Shown here: positions 53,045 through 62,050 of the stretch, one piece after another
Numbering within the stretch: position 1 is the stretch's first letter
Layout: each line of letters begins with the position of its first letter
Assembly: GCA_965204525.1 (NCBI GenBank)
Contig: OZ241994.1
Coordinates: 2,232,001-2,296,000, forward strand
DNA length: 64,000 bases
Direction of reading: 5' to 3'
Origin: Bin5 sp965204525
GTDB lineage: Bacteria > Chloroflexota > Anaerolineae > Caldilineales > Caldilineaceae
Position numbers and translations under genes: made by a program
The notes under the pieces: model-generated
Seen by the model: the letters and a program-made list of their open reading frames with translations, nothing else
The model's database searches: none
Told to the model about the DNA's origin: nothing

Positions 53045-53947
53045 GTGACGGTTCAAGCGCCCGCCTCGATCGGGCCACTCCGCATGTTCGGCAGTTCGTC
53101 GGACTCCTGGCGCAAGCGGGTTTGGCGCCGCTTCGTTCGGCATCGAATTGCGGTGGCCAGCCTGATACTGCTGATCGCGATATCGGCCACGGTAACGGCT
53201 GCTCCCCTCCTGACACCCTACAGCCCGATAAAATTCGTAGGCGCGACGGAGGCGAAGCCGACGTTGGAACACCCGCTGGGCACTGACAGATTGGGGCGGG
53301 ACGTCTGGGCGCGCCTGGTTTACGGCGGGCGCGTTTCGATCTCTGTGGGCATCGTGGCGGTCGCCATATCCATCGCGATCACGATCATTCTAGGAACTGT
53401 TTCAGGGTACTACGGGGGTTGGCTGGACATGCTCATCATGCGTTTCACGGACGTAATGATGGTCTTTCCGGGCCTCATTCTGATCATGGTTGTGGTCTCG
53501 GTGATCGGACCCAGTATTTATAACGTAATGGTCGTCATTGGGATCCTGGGCTGGACAGGAACGACACGTCTGCTGCGGGGCCAGATTCTGTCGGTGCGGG
53601 AGTGGGACTTTGTGACCGCGGCCCGGTGCGTTGGGGCATCGAACGGCCAAATCATGTTCCGGCACATATTGCCGAATGCGCTGGCGCCTCTGCTGGTGGC
53701 GGCGACGTTTGGCGTTGCTGGCGCGATTCTGACGGAGGCCGGGCTTTCCTATCTCGGGCTGGGCGTACTTCCGCCGGCTCCCTCGTGGGGGAGCATGCTC
53801 AACGGCGCGCAGTCGATCTACATTCTGGAAAACTTCTGGTGGCTGTGGCTGCCGCCGGGCGTGGCGATCTTCGTCACGGTACTGGCCATCAATTTTGTGG
53901 GTGACGGTCTGCGCGATGCGCTCGACCCGCGTACGAGCCTGGACTGA
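53045..53947 (+). CDS. ABC transporter permease, DppC/OppC type (second system)
   Basis: 300 residues with the DppC signature 'GTDRLGRDVWARLVYGGRVS' and six helices; coupling loop 'CVGASNGQIMFRHILPNALAPL'. GTG start at 53045 (GGGAGACAGCAGGTC before it). No dppD/dppF-type ATPase follows; instead the operon goes on with PhyH and hydrolase genes. Confidence 0.88.
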   Translation: MTVQAPASIGPLRMFGSSSDSWRKRVWRRFVRHRIAVASLILLIAISATVTAAPLLTPYSPIKFVGATEAKPTLEHPLGTDRLGRDVWARLVYGGRVSISVGIVAVAISIAITIILGTVSGYYGGWLDMLIMRFTDVMMVFPGLILIMVVVSVIGPSIYNVMVVIGILGWTGTTRLLRGQILSVREWDFVTAARCVGASNGQIMFRHILPNALAPLLVAATFGVAGAILTEAGLSYLGLGVLPPAPSWGSMLNGAQSIYILENFWWLWLPPGVAIFVTVLAINFVGDGLRDALDPRTSLD

Positions 53948-54016
53948 TCGTCGTTAGCGTCGTCCGAAAAGGCTTGCGGCCGCAGTTAATTTGCAAGCAT
54001 GTATGCGGAGCGGAAG

Positions 54017-54874
54017 ATGAACGAAATCGAGAGATACGAGTTCGATCGAGTGGGATACATTACGATTCCCGGTCTATTACCGGACGCGCAGGTCGGAAGC
54101 CTGGCGGCGGCTATTGACGCGCTGGAAGAGGAGGCGGCTGCGCGGGCGGCGGCGGCCCCGCGCCGGAAGAGCCCGACCGGCCTACTTGAGTATCACCACA
54201 ACGCAGCGAGGGGCTACTACGTCAGCGGCGCGAAGGAAAAAGGGAATACAATTATCATTGAAGACTTTTTCAACGCGGATTCCGAATTTGACGTCCTGGT
54301 CAATCACGCGCCTACGATGTCCTATATTCACGCCATCGTTCAGGAGCGGCCGACGATCAACAATTCGGAAATACGCATTCGATACCCGGGCAACCGGACC
54401 GGCACGCACATGGGCGGACCGATTGGCGTCAAGCACAGGTACGGTTACAACCAGAAGGGGATCAACTGCATGATGGTGCGGATGGTCTATTTCGTCCATG
54501 ACGTCGGGCCGGACGACGGCCCTTTCTGCGTTGTGCCGGCGACGCACAAGAGCAATATGGCATCACCTTACGAGGGCGGAAACCCTGACGAGGAACCGGG
54601 CATGATTGGCCTGCCCGTCCGGGCGGGCGACGCAATTCTGTTCACGGAGAATCTGCGCCACGGCGGTCTTACGAATCGCTCCGACAGGACGCGAAAGACA
54701 GTTCATGTCGGGTATGGCCCGTTCTGGATGAAGTCGCAGAACATCGCCACGATGGATGAAGACCAGTACCTTTTGCCCCAGACGTATGCGCGTTATTCCC
54801 CGGAGCAGCGCCAGCTTTTCCGGGCCTGGCCGCTAACGGTGGAACGGGAGTTCGGGGAAAACTATAAAGGATAG
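54017..54874 (+). CDS. PhyH-family protein with HxG in place of HxD
   Basis: 285-residue double-stranded beta-helix protein of the phytanoyl-CoA dioxygenase family, normally Fe(II)/2-oxoglutarate oxygenases. The region of the first iron motif reads 'NRTGTHMGGPIG': His131-Met-Gly133, with no acidic ligand. The distal His215 ('ENLRHGG') and a 2-oxoglutarate-type Arg226 are present. HxG/HxA replaces HxD in halogenases such as WelO5, BesD and SyrB2, but loss of activity or another ligand is possible. ATG at 54017 after GGAGCGGAAG preferred to 53999. The canonical paralog lies two genes on. Confidence 0.75.
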   Translation: MNEIERYEFDRVGYITIPGLLPDAQVGSLAAAIDALEEEAAARAAAAPRRKSPTGLLEYHHNAARGYYVSGAKEKGNTIIIEDFFNADSEFDVLVNHAPTMSYIHAIVQERPTINNSEIRIRYPGNRTGTHMGGPIGVKHRYGYNQKGINCMMVRMVYFVHDVGPDDGPFCVVPATHKSNMASPYEGGNPDEEPGMIGLPVRAGDAILFTENLRHGGLTNRSDRTRKTVHVGYGPFWMKSQNIATMDEDQYLLPQTYARYSPEQRQLFRAWPLTVEREFGENYKG

Positions 54875-54881
54875 CTGCGCC

Positions 54882-55634
54882 ATGCTTGCGATAGACAGGG
54901 AGGAACTTGCCGGCATCCCCTCATTCATTCTGCGCGACACCCAGGTAGATGAAGGCCCGATCGTCGTTCATTATCACGGCTGGACAGGCGACAAGGGGAG
55001 CATGGAGAACCCGGACCAGTCGCTGGTGCAGCTGGCGTCGGCCGGATTCTGTGTCGTGGCGCCCGACTGTTACGAACACGGTGAACGCCGGACCGATGCC
55101 TGGTTTCGAGCCCAGTTCAACGGCTGGGCATTTGTCTGCCAAGCCATGGACAAGACGCGCGAGGAGGCGCCGGCACTTTTCGAGGCGGTCATGGCGTTGC
55201 CTTGCAGTTCAGCCAGCAGGCCGCAGGTTTGCGGCTCCTCGATGGGCGGGCTGATCGCGCAGATGGTCTTTGCCGAGAACAGTGAGTATGTCTCGATGGT
55301 CTCAATAGTGGGCAGGTCGAGCTTTTTCCAAGCGGACGAATGGTGCCGGGAGGCGCAGCGGGGGACCTGGTGCGACGATTGGTGCGCGAAATACGCCACG
55401 CAGTCCCGTCCCGACCGGTTTACGGACCGGCCGGTCCTCTTCATTGACGGAGGGCTCGATACCGACTGTCCGGCGGCTACCAACGCAGAGACGGTGCGAC
55501 GAATCAACGAAAGGGGAGGGCGTGCAGAGCATTTCGTGGACCCGGAAGTCGGTCATGCCCGTTCACCGTCAATGCGGGCCCGGTTCGTCGACTGGATTAT
55601 CACGCATGGCCAGCCACCACTGGGCACAGCCTGA
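54882..55634 (+). CDS. Alpha/beta hydrolase (esterase-like)
   Basis: 250-residue cytoplasmic serine hydrolase, 7 bases after the PhyH gene. The nucleophile elbow is 'CGSSMGGL', the oxyanion region 'VHYHGWTGDKGS', and the acid and His are probably in 'FIDGGLDTDC' and 'DPEVGHARSPSM'. Resembles the YitV/dienelactone hydrolase-like group. Tight packing with two PhyH genes and a lactonase suggests ester or lactone cleavage within one pathway. Confidence 0.8.
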   Translation: MLAIDREELAGIPSFILRDTQVDEGPIVVHYHGWTGDKGSMENPDQSLVQLASAGFCVVAPDCYEHGERRTDAWFRAQFNGWAFVCQAMDKTREEAPALFEAVMALPCSSASRPQVCGSSMGGLIAQMVFAENSEYVSMVSIVGRSSFFQADEWCREAQRGTWCDDWCAKYATQSRPDRFTDRPVLFIDGGLDTDCPAATNAETVRRINERGGRAEHFVDPEVGHARSPSMRARFVDWIITHGQPPLGTA

Positions 55635-55681
55635 ACCGGGGGAGCTGGAGGAACGCTTTGTGCAACGGAGGAGTAGAGCTT

Positions 55682-56443
55682 GTGGAGAAAAGTTCGGACG
55701 TTAAGCACGATGTAACCAGGATAATCGCTGAGATGGATGAACGCGGCTATTGCGTGATCCCGGGAGTGATTACGCCGGAGAAGGCAGATGAAGCCCGTAC
55801 AGTGCTGGAACGCCTGCTGGCAGAGGAGGCTACTGAGGGCACCTGGCGGGCGAGAACCCAACGGGTCGCCCGCATCGCGGTCAAAGATCCGATTTTTGTG
55901 GAACTTATGGCCCATCCCCTGATCGTCTCGATCTGGAGGGAGTATCTGGATGAGGACATGATCTGTTCCACGTGGACGTCTAACACCGCCTATCCCGATT
56001 TTGACCGTTATGGATGGCATCCGGATTTCCCGTTCCAGTTCGTGAACCAGCCATGGCCGACCGACAAAGTGAGCGGGCAAACGATGTGGCTGCTGGATGA
56101 CTTGACGGTCGAGAATGGGGGCACGGGCATATTGCCGTACAGCCATCGCAAGGGCCACCGACCGCCGCCGGAGATCGCCCACCAGTGGATTGAGGAGGCG
56201 GAGATCCTGACGGGGCAGCGCGGCAGTGTGATGGTTATGAACGGTAGGACGTGGCATTCGGCGCGGCCGAATGTTACAAACAGGGCGCGTTCGGTCCTGC
56301 TGGGGATGTATTGCCGCCCCTTCTACGTTACGCAGGAGGATATGCGGGCGCAGCTGGCCGACCTGGAGAATCCGTCGGAACTGGTGCAGCAGTTGATGGG
56401 CGCGAACCAGTGGCAGCCGGGTGTTGTGACCAATAGGTACTAG
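55682..56443 (+). CDS. Phytanoyl-CoA dioxygenase-family oxygenase
   Basis: 253 residues with a complete facial triad: His113-Pro-Asp115 in 'YGWHPDFPF' and His192 in 'GRTWHSARPN', with the Arg of 'NRARSVL' to bind 2-oxoglutarate. Likely an Fe(II)/2-oxoglutarate hydroxylase. The GTG at 55682 has GGAGGAG 8 bases upstream; the frame opens at 55658. 47 bases after the esterase gene. Confidence 0.82.
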   Translation: MEKSSDVKHDVTRIIAEMDERGYCVIPGVITPEKADEARTVLERLLAEEATEGTWRARTQRVARIAVKDPIFVELMAHPLIVSIWREYLDEDMICSTWTSNTAYPDFDRYGWHPDFPFQFVNQPWPTDKVSGQTMWLLDDLTVENGGTGILPYSHRKGHRPPPEIAHQWIEEAEILTGQRGSVMVMNGRTWHSARPNVTNRARSVLLGMYCRPFYVTQEDMRAQLADLENPSELVQQLMGANQWQPGVVTNRY

Positions 56444-56560
56444 CGGAGACGGCCTGCAGTCCGGGCACAGATAGACGTCTGCTGTTGCCGGCAGCGCCAT
56501 TTGTCCGACCTTGTAGCCCGGCATCGAGAACGAGCTACACTTCAGCTGAGGAGGAAGGCA

Positions 56561-57424
56561 ATGCCTTTGATCAACCTGAAACATGCGGAGACCTTTGTAG
56601 AAGGGCTCGACCATCCTGAAGGGGTGGCGCTGGGACCTGACGGCAAGATTTATGCCGGCGGCGAGGCGGGGCAGGTCTATCGCATCGACTATGGAGAGCG
56701 AAGTGTAGAAGAATATGCCAATACGGGAGGCCTGAATCTGGGTATGGCGCTGGATGCGGCGGCCAACTTGTATATGTGTACCGCCGACCGCGGCGCTGTC
56801 TACAAAGTGACACCTGCAGGCGAAGTGAGCCAGTACAGCGCTGGCACTGTGGAGCGCCCGATGACCACGCCGAACTATCCGGCTTTCGACGCGCAGGGAA
56901 ATCTCTATGTGACCAATTCAGGATCCTGGTATGGAAACGATGGCTGCACTTATTGCGTGGCGCCGGACGGGACGACCGCGGTAATCGATACAGAGAACAG
57001 CCAGTTTCCAAATGGTTGCGCTGTAAGTCCAGACGGACGGCACCTCTATGTCGCGATGTCGCTCAGCCCTCCTCAGATCATTCGATTTCCAATTGAGAAT
57101 GGTCGCAAAATCGGGCCCGCCGAGACGGTTGTGGAACTGCCCCACGTCGTGCCGGACGGCCTGGCCTTTTGCACGGACGGCAGTTTTCTGATCTCCTGCT
57201 ACCGGCCGGACACGATTCTGCGGGTTCTGCCGAGCGGCGATCTGACCGTCCTGATGGACGACTATGAAGGAACGATCCTCGGAGCGCCGACCAATGTGTG
57301 TTTCGGTGGACCGGATTTGTCGGTGCTGTTCTGGGCCAACCTGGGTCGGTGGCACTTGGGATTGAATGCCCACACCGGACTGCAGGGCGCCAAACTGTTT
57401 TACCCTGACATTAGCTCGGCTTAG
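56561..57424 (+). CDS. SMP-30/gluconolactonase-family protein
   Basis: 287-residue six-bladed propeller lactonase-like protein without signal peptide. Typical features are 'DHPEGVALGPDGKIYAGGE', metal-site candidates in the first Glu of that motif and in 'FPNGCAVSPDGRHLYVA' (Asn, Asp), and 'VVPDGLAFCTDG' (Asp). Family members hydrolyse aldonolactones. ATG at 56561 with GAGGAGG upstream. Last gene of the second transporter operon; supports sugar-acid formation via a lactone. Confidence 0.82.
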   Translation: MPLINLKHAETFVEGLDHPEGVALGPDGKIYAGGEAGQVYRIDYGERSVEEYANTGGLNLGMALDAAANLYMCTADRGAVYKVTPAGEVSQYSAGTVERPMTTPNYPAFDAQGNLYVTNSGSWYGNDGCTYCVAPDGTTAVIDTENSQFPNGCAVSPDGRHLYVAMSLSPPQIIRFPIENGRKIGPAETVVELPHVVPDGLAFCTDGSFLISCYRPDTILRVLPSGDLTVLMDDYEGTILGAPTNVCFGGPDLSVLFWANLGRWHLGLNAHTGLQGAKLFYPDISSA

Positions 57425-57471
57425 GCATAGGGGTTGAGGGGCGTTGGACGAGTAGGCAGTCCATGCCTTCA

Positions 57472-57500
57472 TTGCCATCGTCTGTACCGTAGGCTATAAT
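57472..57500 (+). promoter_or_regulatory. Promoter of the protein kinase gene
   Basis: TTGCCA (57472-57477), a 17-base spacer and TATAAT (57495-57500), 89 bases before the kinase start. Confidence 0.7.
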
Positions 57501-57588
57501 TTCAGATAGCGAATCGTGGATAGTGGAGTCGCCAGACGCTGTCCGCTGACCACTGAATGCGCCACCCTCTGCCACCAAAGAAGCTGTC

Positions 57589-58500
57589 ATGTCCTACGGC
57601 GCGAGCGCAGGACCCAATTTACTCCCCATATCATCACAACTGGGTCGATACCGGATACTGGAGCCTTTGGGCCAGGGTGCGACGGCCGTTGTGTACCGTG
57701 CGCAGGATCTGACCGGCAGTCAGGTGGCATTCAAGGTGCTCAACTCTGCGGCGGCGAGCCAGCCCCATATGCGCTCATGCTTCCAGCTGGAGTATCAGAC
57801 GCTGGCAAGGCTACGCCATCCGGGAATTTTGCGGGTTTACGAGGCCGGCGAGGCGAACGGGCGCCTTTTCATCGCGATGGAACTGGTCGAGGGCGGGACT
57901 TTGGAGGAGTTCCTGATGCGCGCAAAATCGATCGGCGAAGTTGCGGCCATCGACATTGCCCGCCAGGTCGCTGAGGCGCTTGACTATCTGCACGAATCCG
58001 GCAAGATCCACCGGGATGTAAAGATCTCCAACATATTGCTGGGGCCGAGCGGTCGGGCAGTACTGTTCGACTTCGGCACCGTCTACGACACTGTCAATCC
58101 GACAGACAATGCGCCGGGCATCTATGGTACGCCGGCCTTTGTGGCGCCGGAACAGATACGCGCCAAGGACGAGCCTGACAAGCGTTCGGACCTGTACAGC
58201 CTGGGAATCGTCCTCTATCTGATGGTTACCGGACGCAGACCCTTCTACGGTTCAAGGGAGGAGGTCCTGGACGCGCATCTCTCGGAAAAACCGCCGCCGC
58301 CATCGGCATGGGGCTGGGTATCGCCCGAGCTTGAGCAGATCATACTCAGGGCGCTGGCGAAGAATCCGGATGAGCGATTCGAGAGCGGCGGCGAGTTTGC
58401 TTTGGCGTTGAGAGGCGTGGAGGTGGAAACGGAGCAGCCCAAGCCGCGGCTGGCTACACGTCTGCGGGCCTGGTTGGGAGATACGGTGCGGCCCGAGTGA
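57589..58500 (+). CDS. Serine/threonine protein kinase, soluble
   Basis: 303-residue Hanks-type kinase that fills nearly the whole protein. Gly-rich loop 'GQGATAVVYRA', ATP Lys in 'VAFKVLN', catalytic loop 'IHRDVKISNILL', 'FDFGTVYD' and 'FVAPEQI' with 'SDLYSLGIVLYLMVTGRRPF'. No transmembrane helix or PASTA domain follows, so it is cytoplasmic, unlike the PknB type. Monocistronic; converges on sdhB, whose 3' end is 41 bases away. Confidence 0.9.
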   Translation: MSYGASAGPNLLPISSQLGRYRILEPLGQGATAVVYRAQDLTGSQVAFKVLNSAAASQPHMRSCFQLEYQTLARLRHPGILRVYEAGEANGRLFIAMELVEGGTLEEFLMRAKSIGEVAAIDIARQVAEALDYLHESGKIHRDVKISNILLGPSGRAVLFDFGTVYDTVNPTDNAPGIYGTPAFVAPEQIRAKDEPDKRSDLYSLGIVLYLMVTGRRPFYGSREEVLDAHLSEKPPPPSAWGWVSPELEQIILRALAKNPDERFESGGEFALALRGVEVETEQPKPRLATRLRAWLGDTVRPE

Positions 58501-58541
58501 GTGCCGGTCGAGTCTGGGGCGGTGCTGTCAGAGCGCTTTCG

Positions 58542-59243
58542 TCAGTCTTCGAGGCCGTTCATCAGGGCCAGTTTTACTTCACCGATGGCCCGCGTTACGT
58601 CGATTTCACGCGGGCAGGCCTGGACACAGTTAAATACGGTGCGGCAGCGCCAGACGCCGTCAACATCGTTAAGCACGCGCAGGCGGAGGTCGGCGGCGGC
58701 GTCGCGGTTGTCGAAGATGAAGCGGTGGGCCTGGACGATGGCTGCGGGGCCGATATAGTCCTCGTTGGCCCAGAAGCTGGGACAGGAGGTGGTGCAGGCC
58801 GCGCAGAGAATGCACTTGGTGGTATCATCGTAGCGTGCGCGGTCTTCCTGGCTTTGGTAGCGCTCACCTTCGGCGGGCAGATCGTCGTTGATCAGGTAGG
58901 GCAAGACGGCCCTGTACTTGGCGAAAAAGGGCTCCATGTCCACGACCAGGTCCTTGATCAGCGGCATCGAGCGCAGTGGTTCGACCTGGCAGACGTCGCC
59001 GACATCCTGCATTAGCACTTTGCAGGCCAGTGCGTTACGTCCATTGATCACCATGGCGTCGCTGCCGCAGATGCCGTGGGCGCAGGAGCGGCGCAGGGTG
59101 AGAGTGCCGTCCTGGTACCACTTCACCTGGTGCAGAGCGTCCAGCACGCGGTCGCTCTCTTCCACATCCACCCAATACTCTCCCCACCAGGGCTTGGAAT
59201 CAGCCTCAGGATTGAATCTGCGAATTCGCATTTTGATGCGCAT
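58542..59243 (-). CDS. sdhB: Succinate dehydrogenase iron-sulfur subunit
   Basis: 233-residue Fe-S subunit of respiratory complex II. The 2Fe-2S motif 'CAHGICGSDAM...C' has Asp at the third position, as in the E. coli enzyme; 4Fe-4S and 3Fe-4S ligands are in 'CILCAACTTSCPSFW' and 'CRTVFNCVQACP'. Passes electrons from SdhA flavin to the membrane quinone. One base after the sdhA stop; last gene of the sdhCDAB operon. Confidence 0.95.
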   Translation of the reverse strand: MRIKMRIRRFNPEADSKPWWGEYWVDVEESDRVLDALHQVKWYQDGTLTLRRSCAHGICGSDAMVINGRNALACKVLMQDVGDVCQVEPLRSMPLIKDLVVDMEPFFAKYRAVLPYLINDDLPAEGERYQSQEDRARYDDTTKCILCAACTTSCPSFWANEDYIGPAAIVQAHRFIFDNRDAAADLRLRVLNDVDGVWRCRTVFNCVQACPREIDVTRAIGEVKLALMNGLED

Positions 59244-59244
59244 G

Positions 59245-60978
59245 TTAGTAGGTTCGCTCCTCGGGATGGTGGATAGTGATATTCACCGGCGCGTAGTCCA
59301 AGCTGATCTTTCCATCCACTTTAGACGCGTAGGTGTGTGTAAGCCAGTTCTCATCGTCGCGGGCCTTGTGATCTTCGCGGCTGTGGGCCCCTCGGCTTTC
59401 CGTGCGGGCGAGGGCGCTGGCCGCGGTCACTTCCGCAAGGTCGAGCAGGTTTTGCAGTTCGATGGCTTCGAGTATGTCGGTATTGAAGCGCTTGCCCTTG
59501 TCCATGACGGTGATGTCCTGAGCGGATTCCTGCAACTCCCGGATGCGTGTCAGGGCCGACTCTATACCCTCTTCAGTACGGAAAACGCCAACCTTGTCCA
59601 TCATCAGCGCCTGCATCTCGGTGCGCAGATCAGCGACATTGTGCTGGCCGTCGCTGCCCAGCATATTTTGCAGCATCGCCTGTGTCGGCTCCCAGGTTTC
59701 CGCCGGTAGCTCCGCCCAGTCGTTTTGCTGACAGTAGGCGGCGGCGGCTTTGCCGGCCCGTTTGCCGAAGACAACGAGATCGACGAGGCTGTTTGTGCCG
59801 AGACGGTTGGCGCCGTGTACGCTGACGCAGGCGACCTCGCCGGCGGCATAGAAACCGGGCATCACGTCGCCCTGGGCATTGGTCTGGACTTCGCCGTCGA
59901 CGTTGGTTGGGACCCCGCCCATGGCATAGTGGGCAGTAGGCTGCACTGGCATCGGCTCCACCGCGGGGTCGATGCCGAGATAGGTCTTGCAGAATTCGGC
60001 GCTGTCGGCCAGTTTCGTCTCCACGACCTGGCGGCCGAGGTGGGTGGCATCGAGATGGACGTAGCGCCCTCCGTCGATGCCCTTGTTGTCGCGGACCTCC
60101 AGGTAGATGGCGCGGCTGACCACGTCGCGGCTGGCCAGGTCCTTAAGGTTGGGCGCGTAGCGCTCCATAAACCGTTCGCCTTCACGGTTACGCAGAATGC
60201 CGCCCTCGCCGCGTACACCTTCGGTGATGAGGATGCCCATCTTGTAGATACCGGTGGGATGGAACTGAAAGAACTCCATATCCTCCAGGGGGATGCCTTT
60301 GTGCAGCGCGATGGCGGGGCCGTCGCCGGTCAGGCTGTGGGCGTTGCTGGTTATCTCCCACATGCGGCCAAAACCGCCGGTGGCGAAGATCAAGGCCTTG
60401 CCGTGGAAGACGTGAAGGTCGCCGCTGTCGATTTCGTAGGCGACGACACCGGTGGCCTGCCCGTCGGCCGAGAGCAGCAGGTCCAACACGTGGAACTCAT
60501 CAAAGAAGCGCACGTTGCGGGCGATGCACTGCTGATAGAGCGTCTGCAGGATCATGTGGCCGGTGCGGTCGGCGGCGTGGCAGGCGCGGCGTACCGGTTT
60601 CTCGCCGAAATTGCTGGTATGGCCGCCGAACGGCCGCTGGGCAATCTTGCCTTCAGGTGTGCGGTCGAAGGGCAGACCCATATGTTCCAGTTCGTAGATA
60701 ACATCTACCGCCTCCTGGCACATGAGATCGACTGCGTCCTGGTCGGCGAGATAGTCGCTGCCCTTAATTGTGTCGAAGGTGTGCCATTCGGCGCGGTCTT
60801 CTTCGAGATTACCGAGCGCTGCGCCGATTCCCCCCTGTGCAGTGCCGGTATGGCTGCGTGTGGGATAGAGTTTGGTCAGGACGGCTGTGTCGCTGCCCTG
60901 ACTGGCGTAGAGGGCCGCCATCAGTCCGGCGCCTCCGGCGCCGACAACGACCGTCTCAAATTTGTGCGTATGGATCAT
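59245..60978 (-). CDS. sdhA: Succinate dehydrogenase flavoprotein subunit
   Basis: 577-residue catalytic subunit that oxidises succinate to fumarate. FAD-binding 'VVVGAGGAGLMAALYAS', the covalent-FAD His in 'RSHTGTAQGGIGAAL', and the catalytic region 'EGVRGEGGILRN' and 'HYAMGGVPTN' are all present. ATG at 60978 follows GAGGACAAG; the frame opens at 61020. Third gene of the operon. Confidence 0.96.
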   Translation of the reverse strand: MIHTHKFETVVVGAGGAGLMAALYASQGSDTAVLTKLYPTRSHTGTAQGGIGAALGNLEEDRAEWHTFDTIKGSDYLADQDAVDLMCQEAVDVIYELEHMGLPFDRTPEGKIAQRPFGGHTSNFGEKPVRRACHAADRTGHMILQTLYQQCIARNVRFFDEFHVLDLLLSADGQATGVVAYEIDSGDLHVFHGKALIFATGGFGRMWEITSNAHSLTGDGPAIALHKGIPLEDMEFFQFHPTGIYKMGILITEGVRGEGGILRNREGERFMERYAPNLKDLASRDVVSRAIYLEVRDNKGIDGGRYVHLDATHLGRQVVETKLADSAEFCKTYLGIDPAVEPMPVQPTAHYAMGGVPTNVDGEVQTNAQGDVMPGFYAAGEVACVSVHGANRLGTNSLVDLVVFGKRAGKAAAAYCQQNDWAELPAETWEPTQAMLQNMLGSDGQHNVADLRTEMQALMMDKVGVFRTEEGIESALTRIRELQESAQDITVMDKGKRFNTDILEAIELQNLLDLAEVTAASALARTESRGAHSREDHKARDDENWLTHTYASKVDGKISLDYAPVNITIHHPEERTY

Positions 60979-61053
60979 CTTGTCCTCATGTCGCGAAGCG
61001 GCGAAGCATTTGGAGCTCAATCCGCATACTACGATGCGTTAGAACATTTGCCG

Positions 61054-61485
61054 TCAGCCTGTCAAGCGCTGGAACAGATTTCCCAGTCCGCCGGCGCCCA
61101 GAACAATTGCAAGAGAACCGAGCAGGATCAAGAAAAGACCGAGGCCGTAGACGGCCGCCGTGAGCAGGAAATTGAGAATCTTATTGTGCACATAGTCGTT
61201 GATCGAGAAGCGGACCCCGTTCATGCCGTGCGCCATGCCGATGAATAGAAGGGAAGCGTCGAAGAGGCGCCAGAAGACGCCTGCCGGGCCTGACCACCGC
61301 GCGTCAATGTTGTCGAACGTGATATTCTCCACGCCCACGACCATGTGCATATAGAGAAGATGAAAGACAACTGTGATAAACATCACCAGCCCGGTAAGAC
61401 GCATGAACAGCCAGATTCTGCGTTCGTGATTGGGTGCGCCGTAGTTGATTTTCCCTTGGACCGGTCGGCTTGAAGATGTCGCCAT
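61054..61485 (-). CDS. sdhD: Succinate dehydrogenase membrane anchor subunit
   Basis: 143-residue hydrophobic subunit with three helices; 'FHLLYMHMVVG' carries His residues suited to haem b or quinone-site binding. The C-terminal Gly/Leu-rich helix ends the protein. It is 10 bases after sdhC and 75 bases before sdhA, the normal place of a membrane anchor. Confidence 0.85.
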   Translation of the reverse strand: MATSSSRPVQGKINYGAPNHERRIWLFMRLTGLVMFITVVFHLLYMHMVVGVENITFDNIDARWSGPAGVFWRLFDASLLFIGMAHGMNGVRFSINDYVHNKILNFLLTAAVYGLGLFLILLGSLAIVLGAGGLGNLFQRLTG

Positions 61486-61495
61486 TTTTCACTCC

Positions 61496-61882
61496 TCAGA
61501 AGATGCCCCGCAGGGTGATGATGGCAGCGGGAACAAGCACAACTGCGACAAGCGCCAGTTCGATGCGCACGATCGTCCGTTGGTATTTCCCCAACACAGG
61601 GAAGAAGTCAATGATAATGATTCTCATACCGTTGAACGCGTGGTAGAGCACTCCGAAAAGAAGAAAGACCTCCAGGACCTTGGCCGGCGGCGATGTGTAC
61701 AGGGTCGCATGAACCCATTCGTATGGCTCTGGCCCAATTGCGGCAATGAAGATACTGACAATGTGCATGTACAGGAAGAGCACGATGCCGAGCCCGCTGG
61801 CCCGGTGCAATATCCAGGCCCACTGGCCCTCCGCTCCTCTGTAGGTTATGCCTCTGTAGATCGATGCTACAAGGGCGGCCAT
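61496..61882 (-). CDS. sdhC: Succinate dehydrogenase cytochrome b556 subunit
   Basis: 128-residue three-helix subunit. 'WILHRASGLGIVLFLYMHI' holds the SdhC signature HRxSG and a haem-ligand-type His; 'GVLYHAFNGMRIIIIDF' is the second family signature. First gene of sdhCDAB, about 90 bases after the promoter at 61973-62001. Confidence 0.92.
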   Translation of the reverse strand: MAALVASIYRGITYRGAEGQWAWILHRASGLGIVLFLYMHIVSIFIAAIGPEPYEWVHATLYTSPPAKVLEVFLLFGVLYHAFNGMRIIIIDFFPVLGKYQRTIVRIELALVAVVLVPAAIITLRGIF

Positions 61883-61972
61883 TGGCTGCGAACTCCTTTA
61901 TGAGATATGCGGAAGTGAGAAGGGCTGCAGTTTCAGGGCGCTTTGTTCCAAACAGAACGAATCGTCATATGA

Positions 61973-62001
61973 ATCATAATCATCACCAGTGATCCTGTCA
62001 A
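61973..62001 (-). promoter_or_regulatory. Promoter of sdhCDAB
   Basis: Minus-strand TTGACA (61996-62001), a 17-base spacer and TATGAT (61973-61978). The spacer holds ATCAC-TG-GTGAT, a short palindrome that may be an operator. Confidence 0.75.
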
Positions 62002-62050
62002 TTCAGGTAGGAGAAAGATAGATTTCGGAAAACTACTGTGCCCCGGCTTA

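Noticed and set aside
54017..54874. Calling the HxG PhyH protein a halogenase
   Set aside because: The motif alone is not enough; substrate type and iron geometry are unknown, so it is annotated as a PhyH-family protein only.
59725..61248. 507-codon open frame on the plus strand
   Set aside because: Antisense to sdhA and sdhD; caused by GC-rich codon usage.
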